NCBI RefSeq assembly: GCF_017996735.1
Contig: NZ_JAGOGJ010000008.1
Location: 42,249-106,248 of the forward strand
Direction of reading: 5' to 3'
Length of the DNA: 64,000 nucleotides
Source of the DNA: Niveispirillum sp.
Lineage (GTDB): Bacteria > Pseudomonadota > Alphaproteobacteria > Azospirillales > Azospirillaceae
Both the position numbers and the translations under genes were made by a program. A model generated the notes under the pieces. It did no database searches. It worked only from the letters and a program-made list of their open reading frames with translations, and was not told where the DNA came from. How positions within the stretch are numbered: the first letter of the stretch is position 1; every line of letters begins with the position of its first letter. Below, piece after piece: positions 51,164 to 59,740 of the stretch.

Positions 51164-53004
51164 ATCCGGTTCTCCAGGCGGTCGGGAAAAGTCAGGGTCA
51201 GGCAGGTGGACCAGCCCGGCCAGGCGCCCAACGCCACTGATCCGCCATGGGCGTCCATGATGCGGGCGACAATGGCCAGTCCCAGACCCGTGCCGCCCGG
51301 CCGGCGCGACACGAAGGGCTGGAACAGCCGGTCGCCGATTTCCGCCGGTATGCCCGGCCCATCATCACAGACATGGATGCGCACCCCGTCCGCCACCCGT
51401 TCGGCCATCACAGCCAGACGCTGGCCATGGGCGGCGGCATTCTCCAGCAGATTGACCAGCACCTGCCGCAGGCGGCGCGGGTCGGCCCGGATGGACAAGG
51501 CTGGATCGATCTCAGCCTCCACCTTCACACCCGGCAGACCGGACAAGGCCAGTGCAACCGCGTCCGCCACCGAGAGGGTCTGCGGTTCCAACCGGGTGCT
51601 GCCGGCATAGTCCATCACGTCGCGGACCAGCATCTCCATGCGGCCGACCTGCTCCGCGATCTCTGCCCGCACCGCCGGCGGCGCGCCCGTGGCCGCCATG
51701 GCGATGATGTTCAACGGATTGCGCAGGTCATGCGCCACGGTGGCCGCCAGTTGGCCCAGTTCGGCCAGCCGCGCCTCCTGCTGGCGCTCCCGCTCCGCCC
51801 GGGCCAAGGCCTCGGCCCGATCCAGCCGACCCGCCGCATCGGCCAGACAACCCGCGAACAGGCCGGCGGCGTGGCGGGGCCCGGGCGGGGCGTGGTCCCA
51901 GCCCGCAAGGTGGCATCGCCACCCCCGCGCATCCCGCGACAGAAGCAGGGCTGGGACAGGGCCATCCGCCATCTCCAGCCGCACCGCGACGGGCAAGCCC
52001 AGATGCAAGCTGATCAACCGGGAGGCGCAATCCAGCAATCCCCGCCAATCGGCAGGCTGCGCCAGATCTTCGCGCCAGGTTTCCAGGTCCGCCGCCGAAA
52101 CCTCCCCGCCGGGAAAGACCAGCCGGTCGGCCACCTTGCGCAGCGGCGTCAAGATCGCCAGCGCCGCGAAGGTCATGCCCGTCATCAGCAGCCAGATCTC
52201 AACCCCTGCGAACGCAGTGCCGGCCGCCAGCGGAAAGGCCATCACAAGCGTGGTGGCCGCCGCCATCAACCCCATCAGACCCAGCCAGACCAGCATCCGC
52301 CGCGCCCACAGGTTCACATCCATCAACTGGTAGCGCAGGATGCCATAGACCAGCGCCAGCGAATAAAGCGGCAAACCCAGTACCGGCCAGGGAAAGGCGT
52401 CAATGCCCAGCGCCGGGAACGCAAAGCCCGTCAGGCTGGCCAGTCCGATCAGGCTGGCGGCACAGATGGCCGCCGCCTGCCGGCGCCTCTGCCCGGTCAG
52501 TTCCAGCCAGCCCTTGGCCAACCGCAGATGGCCCACCACGGATAACAGACCGCAGACACCGGCCACTGCCCAACCCGTGGCATTCGGGATGAAGACACCG
52601 CGAAAATCGCGCCACGCAACCACCTGCCCCGGATCACTGACAAGGCCCAGCACGCTCGTCGCCACCGCCAGCCCATAGGCAACGCATGCCGATGGCCCCG
52701 TGGCGCCGCACCGGACGAAGGACAGTACCAGATGCACGAAAACGGCCGACGGCAGCGGGGCCAGCGCCAGCAGCACGCCGACCATCCCATCGCTGGCCGG
52801 CCCAACCAGCGGCGGCAGCGCCTGCCCGCCGCTCCATGCCGCCACGCCGATCAGGAACAAGGCCAGCAGCCGCGCGCCGGGCACCGGTGCAGCCTTCAAC
52901 AGCAACAACAGGGCCAGTCCGACGCCAGCCAGCGCCGACAGCGCCAGTGCGCCGACATAGAACAGAACGGGGGGCATGGTTTCTGTAAACATCGTTGACA
53001 GCAT
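51160..53004 (-). CDS. Multi-transmembrane sensor histidine kinase
   Basis: 614 residues from ATG 53004; ATG 52992 and 52977 are possible. Roughly seven to eight N-terminal transmembrane helices (to about 280), a GAF-like region (about 310-390), HisKA with ATVAHDLRNPLNIIAMAATGA, and HATPase with NLLENAAAHG, DDGPGIPAE and GGTGLGLAI. The layout resembles PrsK-type kinases that pair with NtrC-family PrsR, known from exosortase/EPS loci. The NtrC-like gene follows with an ATGA overlap. The membrane-embedded sensor suggests a lipophilic or envelope signal. Confidence 0.9.
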   Translation of the reverse strand: MLSTMFTETMPPVLFYVGALALSALAGVGLALLLLLKAAPVPGARLLALFLIGVAAWSGGQALPPLVGPASDGMVGVLLALAPLPSAVFVHLVLSFVRCGATGPSACVAYGLAVATSVLGLVSDPGQVVAWRDFRGVFIPNATGWAVAGVCGLLSVVGHLRLAKGWLELTGQRRRQAAAICAASLIGLASLTGFAFPALGIDAFPWPVLGLPLYSLALVYGILRYQLMDVNLWARRMLVWLGLMGLMAAATTLVMAFPLAAGTAFAGVEIWLLMTGMTFAALAILTPLRKVADRLVFPGGEVSAADLETWREDLAQPADWRGLLDCASRLISLHLGLPVAVRLEMADGPVPALLLSRDARGWRCHLAGWDHAPPGPRHAAGLFAGCLADAAGRLDRAEALARAERERQQEARLAELGQLAATVAHDLRNPLNIIAMAATGAPPAVRAEIAEQVGRMEMLVRDVMDYAGSTRLEPQTLSVADAVALALSGLPGVKVEAEIDPALSIRADPRRLRQVLVNLLENAAAHGQRLAVMAERVADGVRIHVCDDGPGIPAEIGDRLFQPFVSRRPGGTGLGLAIVARIMDAHGGSVALGAWPGWSTCLTLTFPDRLENRI

Positions 53005-53172
53005 CCTAGCAGGAACTGTTCACACCGTTAACGCCGCTGCTTCCCATTTGAAGCCAAACGCGCCGAATTCCGGCCTTCACGGCGCGGGTCACGCACATGG
53101 CATGCCAATCGCATTGATGGTATCCGGGTGACCCTTCCGGGCGCGCCGAAACCGACGGAACGGAGATTTGCC

Positions 53173-53517
53173 ATGGCCTCGCTTTCCCTGACCCTGGTGG
53201 GCTGGTTCATCACGCTGGCCCTTTCCTCCATCGCCGCCGCGGCCTTGTGGCGGCCGTTGCTGGTGCTACTGGGTGATCTGTGCGGCACTGAACAGCGGTC
53301 GCGCTTCTGGACCATCTGGTCCGTGGCGATGGTGATCCTGGTGCCGATGCTGGCAGTGTCGGCTGTCAACCTGAACGGCGACGTGGTGCAGGTCCTGCGC
53401 GGCGTGGTGTTCTATTCCGTGGGCGGCATCGTGACGGCGCTGCTGGGCATGGGCTATGCCATCTGGACGCGCACGCCGCGTGCAAACGATCTGCCGGCAC
53501 GACGGGAGGTGATGTGA
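53173..53517 (+). CDS. Small three-helix membrane protein
   Basis: 114 residues from ATG 53173 (CGGAGA upstream). Three hydrophobic helices (LTLVGWFITLALSSIAAAAL; FWTIWSVAMVILVPMLAVSAV; VVFYSVGGIVTALLGMGYAIW). No family recognised. The stop shares one base with the next gene's ATG, so it belongs to the small cluster that runs to 55851. Confidence 0.75.
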   Translation: MASLSLTLVGWFITLALSSIAAAALWRPLLVLLGDLCGTEQRSRFWTIWSVAMVILVPMLAVSAVNLNGDVVQVLRGVVFYSVGGIVTALLGMGYAIWTRTPRANDLPARREVM

Positions 53518-54815
53518 TGCGCATTCTGATCGTGGGTGCCGGCGGCTTTGTCGGCCGGCACCTGCTGCCCCGGCTGACCGAGGGGGGCGACACGCCCGTC
53601 GCCGCCGGTCGCGATCCCCGCCGGCTGCAACGCCTGTTTCCCGGTATGGATTTCCTGACCTGCGACATGGCCCGTGATACCGCAGAAGATTGGCGGCCAA
53701 GGCTGACCGGCATTGACGCCGTCGTCAATCTGGCGGGCCTGATCCGCGATGGGGCCGGCGCTTTTGAGGCCGTGCATGAACGCGGTGCCCAGGCCTTGTT
53801 CGATGCCTGCCTGGCCGTCGGCGTCCGCCGTGTCATCCAGCTTTCGGCCCTGGGTGCCGATGAAACGGGAACCAGCCGCTATCATCGAAGCAAGAAGGCG
53901 GCGGACGATCATCTGGCTGCCCTGGACCCTACCGGCCAGCGCTTGGACTGGGCCATCCTGCGCCCGTCGCTGATCATCGGACGCGGCGGGGCCAGTACGG
54001 AGATGCTATGCGCCCTGGCCGCCGCACCCCTGCCCCTGCGTCTCGGCCCTGGCATCTGGCGGGTGCAACCGATCCATATCGATGATGTCATCGACGTGAT
54101 CATCCGCCTGCTGCACCATACACCGCCCTTTGCCCGCCGGCTGGACCTGATGGGGCCGGAGCCGATGACGACGGATGGGGTCACGCAAACTCTGCGCGCT
54201 TGGCTGGGTCTGCGCCCCGCCCAATTCCTGCCCCTGCCGCATGCCTTGCTGACCCTGGGTGCAGTACTGGGGGACCGGTTCGGGCTGGGACCGGCATCGC
54301 GCGACAGCCTGTCCATGCTGGCTGCCGGCAATGTCGGCGATGATGGTCCCATGCGCGCGATCCTGGGTCGCCCGGCCCGCGCCTTGCCGGCCGCCCTGGC
54401 GCGGCATCCCGCCATGGCGGGGGACCGCTGGCGGGCGCGGTTGTTGCCGCTGACCATGCCGCTGCGCCTGCTGCTGGCAGCCATCTGGATCTGGACCGGC
54501 ACCGTGTCGATGGGTCTCTATCCCGTAGCGGACAGCTATGCCTTGCTGGCACCACTGGGCCTGACGGGGTTGTCGGCCACCATCGCGCTCTACACGGGCG
54601 CCGTGCTGGACCTGTTGCTGGGGCTGGCCCTGCTGTGCCGCTGGCGACCGGTGGCAGTTGGGGCCGCACAACTGGTCCTGATGACGGGGTACACAATCCT
54701 GATCAGTCTTTACCTGCCGGACCTGTGGCTGCACCCGTTCGGAGCGATCACCAAGAATCTGGCCGTCGCGGGCGCCACGCTGGCCATGATGGCGATGGAG
54801 GCGGATAATGGATGA
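53517..54815 (+). CDS. NAD(P)-binding SDR/epimerase-like protein fused to a DoxX-like membrane domain
   Basis: 432 residues from ATG 53517 (GGGAGGTG 6 bases upstream). N-terminal atypical SDR with ILIVGAGGFVGRHLLPRL as dinucleotide motif, VVNLAGLIRDG and RYHRSKKAADDHL. The C-terminal 130 residues are four hydrophobic helices of the DoxX/DUF4267 kind (PLRLLLAAIWIWTGTVSMGLYPVADSYALLAPLGLTG). This fusion is known in proteobacteria near DUF2269 and DUF4166 genes. Function unproven, probably a membrane-attached oxidoreductase. Confidence 0.85.
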   Translation: MRILIVGAGGFVGRHLLPRLTEGGDTPVAAGRDPRRLQRLFPGMDFLTCDMARDTAEDWRPRLTGIDAVVNLAGLIRDGAGAFEAVHERGAQALFDACLAVGVRRVIQLSALGADETGTSRYHRSKKAADDHLAALDPTGQRLDWAILRPSLIIGRGGASTEMLCALAAAPLPLRLGPGIWRVQPIHIDDVIDVIIRLLHHTPPFARRLDLMGPEPMTTDGVTQTLRAWLGLRPAQFLPLPHALLTLGAVLGDRFGLGPASRDSLSMLAAGNVGDDGPMRAILGRPARALPAALARHPAMAGDRWRARLLPLTMPLRLLLAAIWIWTGTVSMGLYPVADSYALLAPLGLTGLSATIALYTGAVLDLLLGLALLCRWRPVAVGAAQLVLMTGYTILISLYLPDLWLHPFGAITKNLAVAGATLAMMAMEADNG

Positions 54816-55278
54816 CTACATCCTGCTGAAATATGTCCATATCATCAGTTCGACGCTGCTGTTCGGCACGGGGCTGGGCACGGCTTTCCATGGCTGGATG
54901 GCCAACCGGTCGGGCAACCTGTCCGCCGCCGCCGTGGTCAACCGCAATGTGGTGTGGGCCGACTGGCTGTTCACGACGCCGGCCGTGATTGCACAGCCGG
55001 TTACGGGCGTCTGGCTGTCGCGCATCACGGGATATCCGATGGATAGCGGCTGGCTGCTGGCCGCCATCCTGCTCTATCTCCTCGTGGGGGCCTGCTGGCT
55101 GCCGGTGGTCTGGTTGCAGATCCGGATGCGGCGCATGGCCGAGGCGGCGCTGGCCGAAGGGACGGCACTGCCGCCCCTCTATCACCGCTATGCCGCCATC
55201 TGGTTCGCACTGGGCTGGCCCGCCTTTATCGGCGTGTTGGTCATCTTCTATCTGATGATTGCCAAACCGGAGTTCTGA
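54808..55278 (+). CDS. DUF2269-family membrane protein
   Basis: 156 residues, overlapping the SDR gene by 8 bases. Four transmembrane helices; LKYVHIISSTLLFGTGLGTAFHGWMA and VVWADWLFTTPAVIAQPVTGVWL are family segments. Conserved His and Trp residues in the helices could bind heme or metal. Function of the family is unknown. Confidence 0.85.
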   Translation: MDDYILLKYVHIISSTLLFGTGLGTAFHGWMANRSGNLSAAAVVNRNVVWADWLFTTPAVIAQPVTGVWLSRITGYPMDSGWLLAAILLYLLVGACWLPVVWLQIRMRRMAEAALAEGTALPPLYHRYAAIWFALGWPAFIGVLVIFYLMIAKPEF

Positions 55279-55281
55279 GCC

Positions 55282-55851
55282 ATGACGACACAGGGCACCC
55301 CCCTTTTTCGGTACTTGCTGGGTCCTGCCATCGACCTGCTGCCCGATGCCGTCCGCCATGTCCATGACGGGCATGGCTGCCTGGAACTGTCGGGACTGGC
55401 GCAGATCGATATGATGCCGGGCCTGCTGCCCCGGCTGATCTGTACCCTGATGGGCCTACCCGAGCCCGGCCGCGAGGTGCCGGTGACCGTCATCTTCGAT
55501 CGTACGCCTATGTGGGAGCATTGGCGTCGCCGCTTCGGCAACCGCCGCTATGCCAGCAGCCTTATGCCGGGCTCAGGACGGGATACCGGCCTGCTGGTCG
55601 AACGGATGGGCATCATCACCAATATCTTCCGCATTGATGCCACACCCGACGCCCTGCATCTGACATTGGTACGCTGCAGGTTCCTGGGCCTGCCCATGCC
55701 GGAATGGCTGGCCCCGCGTTGCGCAGCGGTGGAGCGGGCGGCGGATCAGGATTTCACGTTCGATATTCCGATTGATCTGCCCTGGCTGGGCCGCCTGATC
55801 CATTACCGGGGCCGCATGCGCAAGCACGAAACCGGGCCGGATAAAACCTGA
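55282..55851 (+). CDS. DUF4166-family protein
   Basis: 189 residues, 3 bp after the DUF2269 gene. Sequence such as GCLELSGLAQIDMMPGLLPRLICTLMGLPEPGREVPVTVIFDRTPMWEHWRRRFGNRRYASSLM fits the DUF4166 family, often fused or adjacent to SDR/DoxX proteins as here. Soluble, no signal peptide. Function unknown; last gene of the cluster before the pigment genes. Confidence 0.8.
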   Translation: MTTQGTPLFRYLLGPAIDLLPDAVRHVHDGHGCLELSGLAQIDMMPGLLPRLICTLMGLPEPGREVPVTVIFDRTPMWEHWRRRFGNRRYASSLMPGSGRDTGLLVERMGIITNIFRIDATPDALHLTLVRCRFLGLPMPEWLAPRCAAVERAADQDFTFDIPIDLPWLGRLIHYRGRMRKHETGPDKT

Positions 55852-55960
55852 CCGATTGGGACCCCCAACAAGCCGGTAAGATTCCACCGCTTCGTCCGCA
55901 TGACGCTTCACCCCGCAATCACCCAGGTGTCAATTTCCCCTTCATCTGGCCGCAAAATAG

Positions 55961-55978
55961 TGTCAATATTTGTTGACA
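55961..55978. promoter_or_regulatory. PpsR/CrtJ operator upstream of bchI
   Basis: TGTCAATATTTGTTGACA is an exact TGT-N12-ACA element with 6-base symmetric arms (TGTCAA/TTGACA), 24 bp before the bchI start. It is the binding pattern of the PpsR/CrtJ repressors that turn off pigment genes in oxygen or light. Confidence 0.88.
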
Positions 55979-56002
55979 CATTCCCACAGCGGAACAGACC
56001 CC

Positions 56003-57037
56003 ATGCCCAGCCCATTTCCGTTCTCTGCCATCGTCGGCCAGGAGGATATGAAGAAGGCACTGCTGATGGCTGCGGTGGAACCGTTGCTGGGCGGGGTGCT
56101 GGTCATGGGCGACCGGGGCACGGGAAAATCCACTGCCGTGCGCGCCCTGGCAGAGCTTTTACCGAAGATCGAGACGCGCGCCGGCTGTCGCTATAACTGC
56201 CTGCCGGGCGATCCCCAACCCGCCTGCGCCAATTGCCGCGCAACCGGTGCGGCCAAGCCCGCAACGGTGAAGATCCGGACGCCGATGGTGGACCTGCCCC
56301 TGGGTGTGACCGAGGATCGGGTGTGCGGGTCGCTTGACATTGAAAAGGCGCTGGTGGCGGGGGAAAGGGCGTTTGAGCCGGGGCTGCTGGCCACCGCCAA
56401 TCGTGGCTTCCTCTACATAGACGAGGTCAACCTGCTGGAGGATCATCTGGTCGACCTGCTGCTGGACGCGGCGGCGTCCGGTGTGAATGTCGTGGAGCGT
56501 GAGGGGCTGAGCATCCGGCATGCCGCACGTTTCGTGCTGGTCGGCAGTGGCAATCCCGAGGAAGGCGACCTTAGACCCCAGTTGCTGGACCGCTTCGGCC
56601 TGTCGGTCGAGGTGCGCACGATCATGGATCTGAAAATGCGGATCGAGGTGATCCGCCGCCGGGATGCCTATGAAGCCAATCCGGATGGTTTCGTCGCCGA
56701 CCGGGCCAAGGATGAGGCCGCCATCCGCAACAATGTCGTCGCCGCCCGCAAGATCGTGAAAAAGGTGGAGGTGCCGGACGCCATCCTGTTCCGCATGTCC
56801 CAGCTTTGCATGCGGCTGGGCATCGATGGCATGCGCGGCGAACTGACATTGCTGCGGGCCGGGCGCGCGGCGGCGGCGCTGGCCGGACGCATGACGGTGA
56901 CCTGGACGGATATCGAAGAGATTGCGCCCATGGTGCTGTGCCACCGGCTGCGCCGCGACCCGATGGACGAGGCGGGAACGACGCCGCGCATTGAACGGGC
57001 ACTGGCCGCCCTGGATGGCGGACATGGCCATGCATGA
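56003..57037 (+). CDS. bchI: Magnesium chelatase ATPase subunit I
   Basis: 344 residues from ATG 56003 (CGGAACAG upstream; the longer frame would include the PpsR box). AAA+ protein with Walker A GDRGTGKST (36-44), Walker B GFLYIDEVNLLEDHLVDLLLD, and FGLSVEVRTIMDLKMRIEVIRRRDAYE. Together with BchD and BchH it inserts magnesium into protoporphyrin IX, the first committed step to bacteriochlorophyll. A TGT-N12-ACA site directly upstream predicts aerobic repression. BchH is not in the window. Confidence 0.97.
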   Translation: MPSPFPFSAIVGQEDMKKALLMAAVEPLLGGVLVMGDRGTGKSTAVRALAELLPKIETRAGCRYNCLPGDPQPACANCRATGAAKPATVKIRTPMVDLPLGVTEDRVCGSLDIEKALVAGERAFEPGLLATANRGFLYIDEVNLLEDHLVDLLLDAAASGVNVVEREGLSIRHAARFVLVGSGNPEEGDLRPQLLDRFGLSVEVRTIMDLKMRIEVIRRRDAYEANPDGFVADRAKDEAAIRNNVVAARKIVKKVEVPDAILFRMSQLCMRLGIDGMRGELTLLRAGRAAAALAGRMTVTWTDIEEIAPMVLCHRLRRDPMDEAGTTPRIERALAALDGGHGHA

Positions 57038-58835
57038 GGCGGACGATATCGACGGGATGTGCAACAGCATGCACCGTCAGAGCGAGGAGCGGTGGCACCT
57101 GGCCTTGACGGCGGCCCGGATCCTGGCGACGGGTGGGCCGGCGGTCGGCGGCCTGTGGTTGACCGCCCGCGCGTCGGGCGTACGCGACCGCTTTCTGGCG
57201 CATCTTCGGTCACTGACGCTTTCAGGCCCCAGCGTGCGGCTGCCGCCGGGGGTCACGGCGGCGACATTGGGCGGTCATCTGGATATTGCGCGATCGCTGG
57301 CCGAGGGCAGGATGGCCTGGGACAGCGGCATCCTGGCCACCGCCGATGGCGGCATGCTGGTCATCCCGATGGCAGAACGGCTGGAGCCGGGAGCGGCGGC
57401 GGTGATTGCCGAGGCGATGGATACACAGGTCTGCCCCAGCCTGCGACCCGGCCCGGATAGAACGGTAACGCGCGTTCCCTGCCGCTTCACCGTCGTCGCC
57501 TTGGATGAGGCCGCCGATCAGGAGGAGGCGCTGCCAACGGCCTTGGCCGATCGGCTGGGTCTGCATATCAACCTGGACGGCGTGGCGCTGGGGAGCAGCG
57601 TCGTGCCGCCGGTCCCGCCGCAGACCCATGACGACTGGCAATCCGTGGGAATTGCGGATGGAGTGCTGGAGCCACTCTGCGCCATCGCGACGGCTGCCGG
57701 TCACCGGTCGCTGCGCACGCTGCACCACCTGTCACGGGTCGCCCGCATCCATGCTGCGATCTCGGGGCGCGACGCGGTCGGGGCAGAGGACGCGGTTGCG
57801 GCGCTTCGACTATGCATTGGCGTCGAACCACCCCAGGCCCAGCCGAAACCGGACCAGCAGGCGGCACCGCCGCCCCCACCCGCAGAGAACCGGGCGCCAT
57901 CACCCCCCGGTCCGCAGGAGGGGGAGGACGGGGCAGAACAGGCACTGGACAGCCTGACTGAATTGCTGGCCGCCGTCGAACAGGGCCGTATCGACGGGCT
58001 CTCGCTGGCCAGCGTTGAACGCGCCGCCCGTCACGGCCGGAAGAGTGGCAAGGGCGGGGCCGCGGCACGCAACGCCCGTCGGGGCCGACCCTTCGCCACC
58101 AGCAGCAGCCCGCCCTTCCTCGACGCGCGACCCGATCTGCTGGAGACATTGCGGGCAGCCATCCCGTGGCAGCGGTTTCGCGCCCGGCTGCGGGGTGGTT
58201 CGGGCGATGCAGCAAGGCTGCGTATCCATAAGGAGGATTTCCGCTATCGGCGGCGCCGGCATGAACAACCTTCCACGGCCATCTTCATCGTGGATGCGTC
58301 GGGATCGACGGCCCTGGAACGGCTGGGTGAAACCAAGGGCGCGATCGAGCAATTGCTGGCCGATTGTTATGTCCGGCGTGACGAGGTTTCGCTGATCGCC
58401 TTTCGCGGAAAGGCGGCGGAAATCCTGATGCCACCAACCCGGTCGCTGGTATCGGCCAAACGGAGGCTGTCGGCTATGCCCGGCGGCGGCCCCACACCGC
58501 TGGCCTCCGGGCTGGAGCGCGGGCTGGAGATGGCCCTGTCCGCCCGCCGGCGGGGCAGCACACCCATCGTGGTGGTGATGACCGATGGCAGCGGCAATAT
58601 CGCGCTGGATGGCACCGCCGATCGGGCCCTGGCCGGACGCCAGACCGAACGGATCGCCAGACTGTACCGGGAACATGGCCTGACCTGCATCTGCATCGAC
58701 ATTGCGCGACGACCACGCGACAGCGTGACAAGCCTGGCCGGGATGCTGGGGGCTGAACTGCACCTGCTGCGCCAGGCCGATGCCGCACGCATGTCGCAGA
58801 TCGTGCGGACCACGATGCACAGGGCGCCGCCATGA
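57030..58835 (+). CDS. bchD: Magnesium chelatase subunit D
   Basis: 601 residues from ATG 57030 (8-base overlap with bchI); ATG 57024 and 57057 are alternatives. The N-terminal AAA+-like domain is degenerate (no Walker A), followed by a Pro/Glu-rich linker (about 275-320, PKPDQQAAPPPPPAENR) and a von Willebrand A domain with MIDAS residues DASGSTA and TDGSGN near the end. It forms the platform for BchI in the chelatase. Lies between bchI and bchO, the usual bchIDO order. Confidence 0.95.
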   Translation: MHEADDIDGMCNSMHRQSEERWHLALTAARILATGGPAVGGLWLTARASGVRDRFLAHLRSLTLSGPSVRLPPGVTAATLGGHLDIARSLAEGRMAWDSGILATADGGMLVIPMAERLEPGAAAVIAEAMDTQVCPSLRPGPDRTVTRVPCRFTVVALDEAADQEEALPTALADRLGLHINLDGVALGSSVVPPVPPQTHDDWQSVGIADGVLEPLCAIATAAGHRSLRTLHHLSRVARIHAAISGRDAVGAEDAVAALRLCIGVEPPQAQPKPDQQAAPPPPPAENRAPSPPGPQEGEDGAEQALDSLTELLAAVEQGRIDGLSLASVERAARHGRKSGKGGAAARNARRGRPFATSSSPPFLDARPDLLETLRAAIPWQRFRARLRGGSGDAARLRIHKEDFRYRRRRHEQPSTAIFIVDASGSTALERLGETKGAIEQLLADCYVRRDEVSLIAFRGKAAEILMPPTRSLVSAKRRLSAMPGGGPTPLASGLERGLEMALSARRRGSTPIVVVMTDGSGNIALDGTADRALAGRQTERIARLYREHGLTCICIDIARRPRDSVTSLAGMLGAELHLLRQADAARMSQIVRTTMHRAPP

Positions 58836-59740
58836 TGATGGGCAGGGCCTGGCTGGATTGGGATCGGGATGGACAGGACTGGCCCCATCGGGCGGCCAGC
58901 CGCTTTGTCGATACGGCCGACCTGCGCTGGCATATTCAGGAAATGGGGCCGGAAGGGGCGCCCTTGCTGTTGCTGCTGCATGGAGCGGGGGCATCCTGCC
59001 ATTCCTGGCGGCACCTGATGCCCCCCCTTGCCGGCGCGCACCGTGTCGTCGCCCTGGACCTGCCCTGTCAAGGTTTCAGCCGGCCACGCCGGCCCGTGGA
59101 CCTGTCGCTGACCGGCATGACCCGGTCGGTGCAGGCCCTGATCACCATCCTGGGCCTGACGCCGGCCGCCATCATCGGCCATTCCGCCGGGGCGGCCGTG
59201 GCGGTCAGTCTGGCCGCCGCCAGCGGACGACAGACGGGTCCGCTGGTCATCGCCATCAACGGCGCCTTTCGGCCGATCCGGGGTGACAGGCTGTTCTCTC
59301 CCCTGGCCAAGATGCTGTTCGCCGCCCCTGTTACCGCGAAGATTTTCTCCCTGGCGGCGCGGGGGCGGTGGTTCGGGGACAATCTGCTGACCGCCACCGG
59401 GTCCGCCATTGATGAAAAGGGTGCGGCACTGTATCGGCGGCTGCTGACATCGGCGGGGCATGTGCAAGGTACACTCGGGATGATGGCCGCCTGGGACCTG
59501 AGCCGGTTCGACCGGATGCTGGCCGCCCTGCCGCTCCCACCGACCCTGATCGCCGCGAAGGATGACCCGATGGTGCCATGCGGGGATTCCCGCCACGCGG
59601 CGGAATGCACCACAGGGGCGCGCCTGTCGCTGGCGGATCGCGGCGGTCACCTGCTGCATGAATGCCGGGCCGATCTGGTCAGCAATCTGGTCACCGACGC
59701 CGTCGCCGCGTGCCCATCCAGCAGGGTGGACGCCGCATGA
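58832..59740 (+). CDS. bchO: Alpha/beta hydrolase BchO of the magnesium chelatase operon
   Basis: 302 residues, ATGA overlap with bchD. Alpha/beta-hydrolase fold: LLLLLHGAGASCHSWRHLMPPLAGAHRVVALDLPCQGFS, nucleophile-elbow GHSAGAAVAV, and C-terminal RGGHLLHE. Gene position after bchD and the sequence pattern identify BchO, whose exact role in pigment synthesis is not settled. Cytosolic. Confidence 0.93.
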   Translation: MMMGRAWLDWDRDGQDWPHRAASRFVDTADLRWHIQEMGPEGAPLLLLLHGAGASCHSWRHLMPPLAGAHRVVALDLPCQGFSRPRRPVDLSLTGMTRSVQALITILGLTPAAIIGHSAGAAVAVSLAAASGRQTGPLVIAINGAFRPIRGDRLFSPLAKMLFAAPVTAKIFSLAARGRWFGDNLLTATGSAIDEKGAALYRRLLTSAGHVQGTLGMMAAWDLSRFDRMLAALPLPPTLIAAKDDPMVPCGDSRHAAECTTGARLSLADRGGHLLHECRADLVSNLVTDAVAACPSSRVDAA

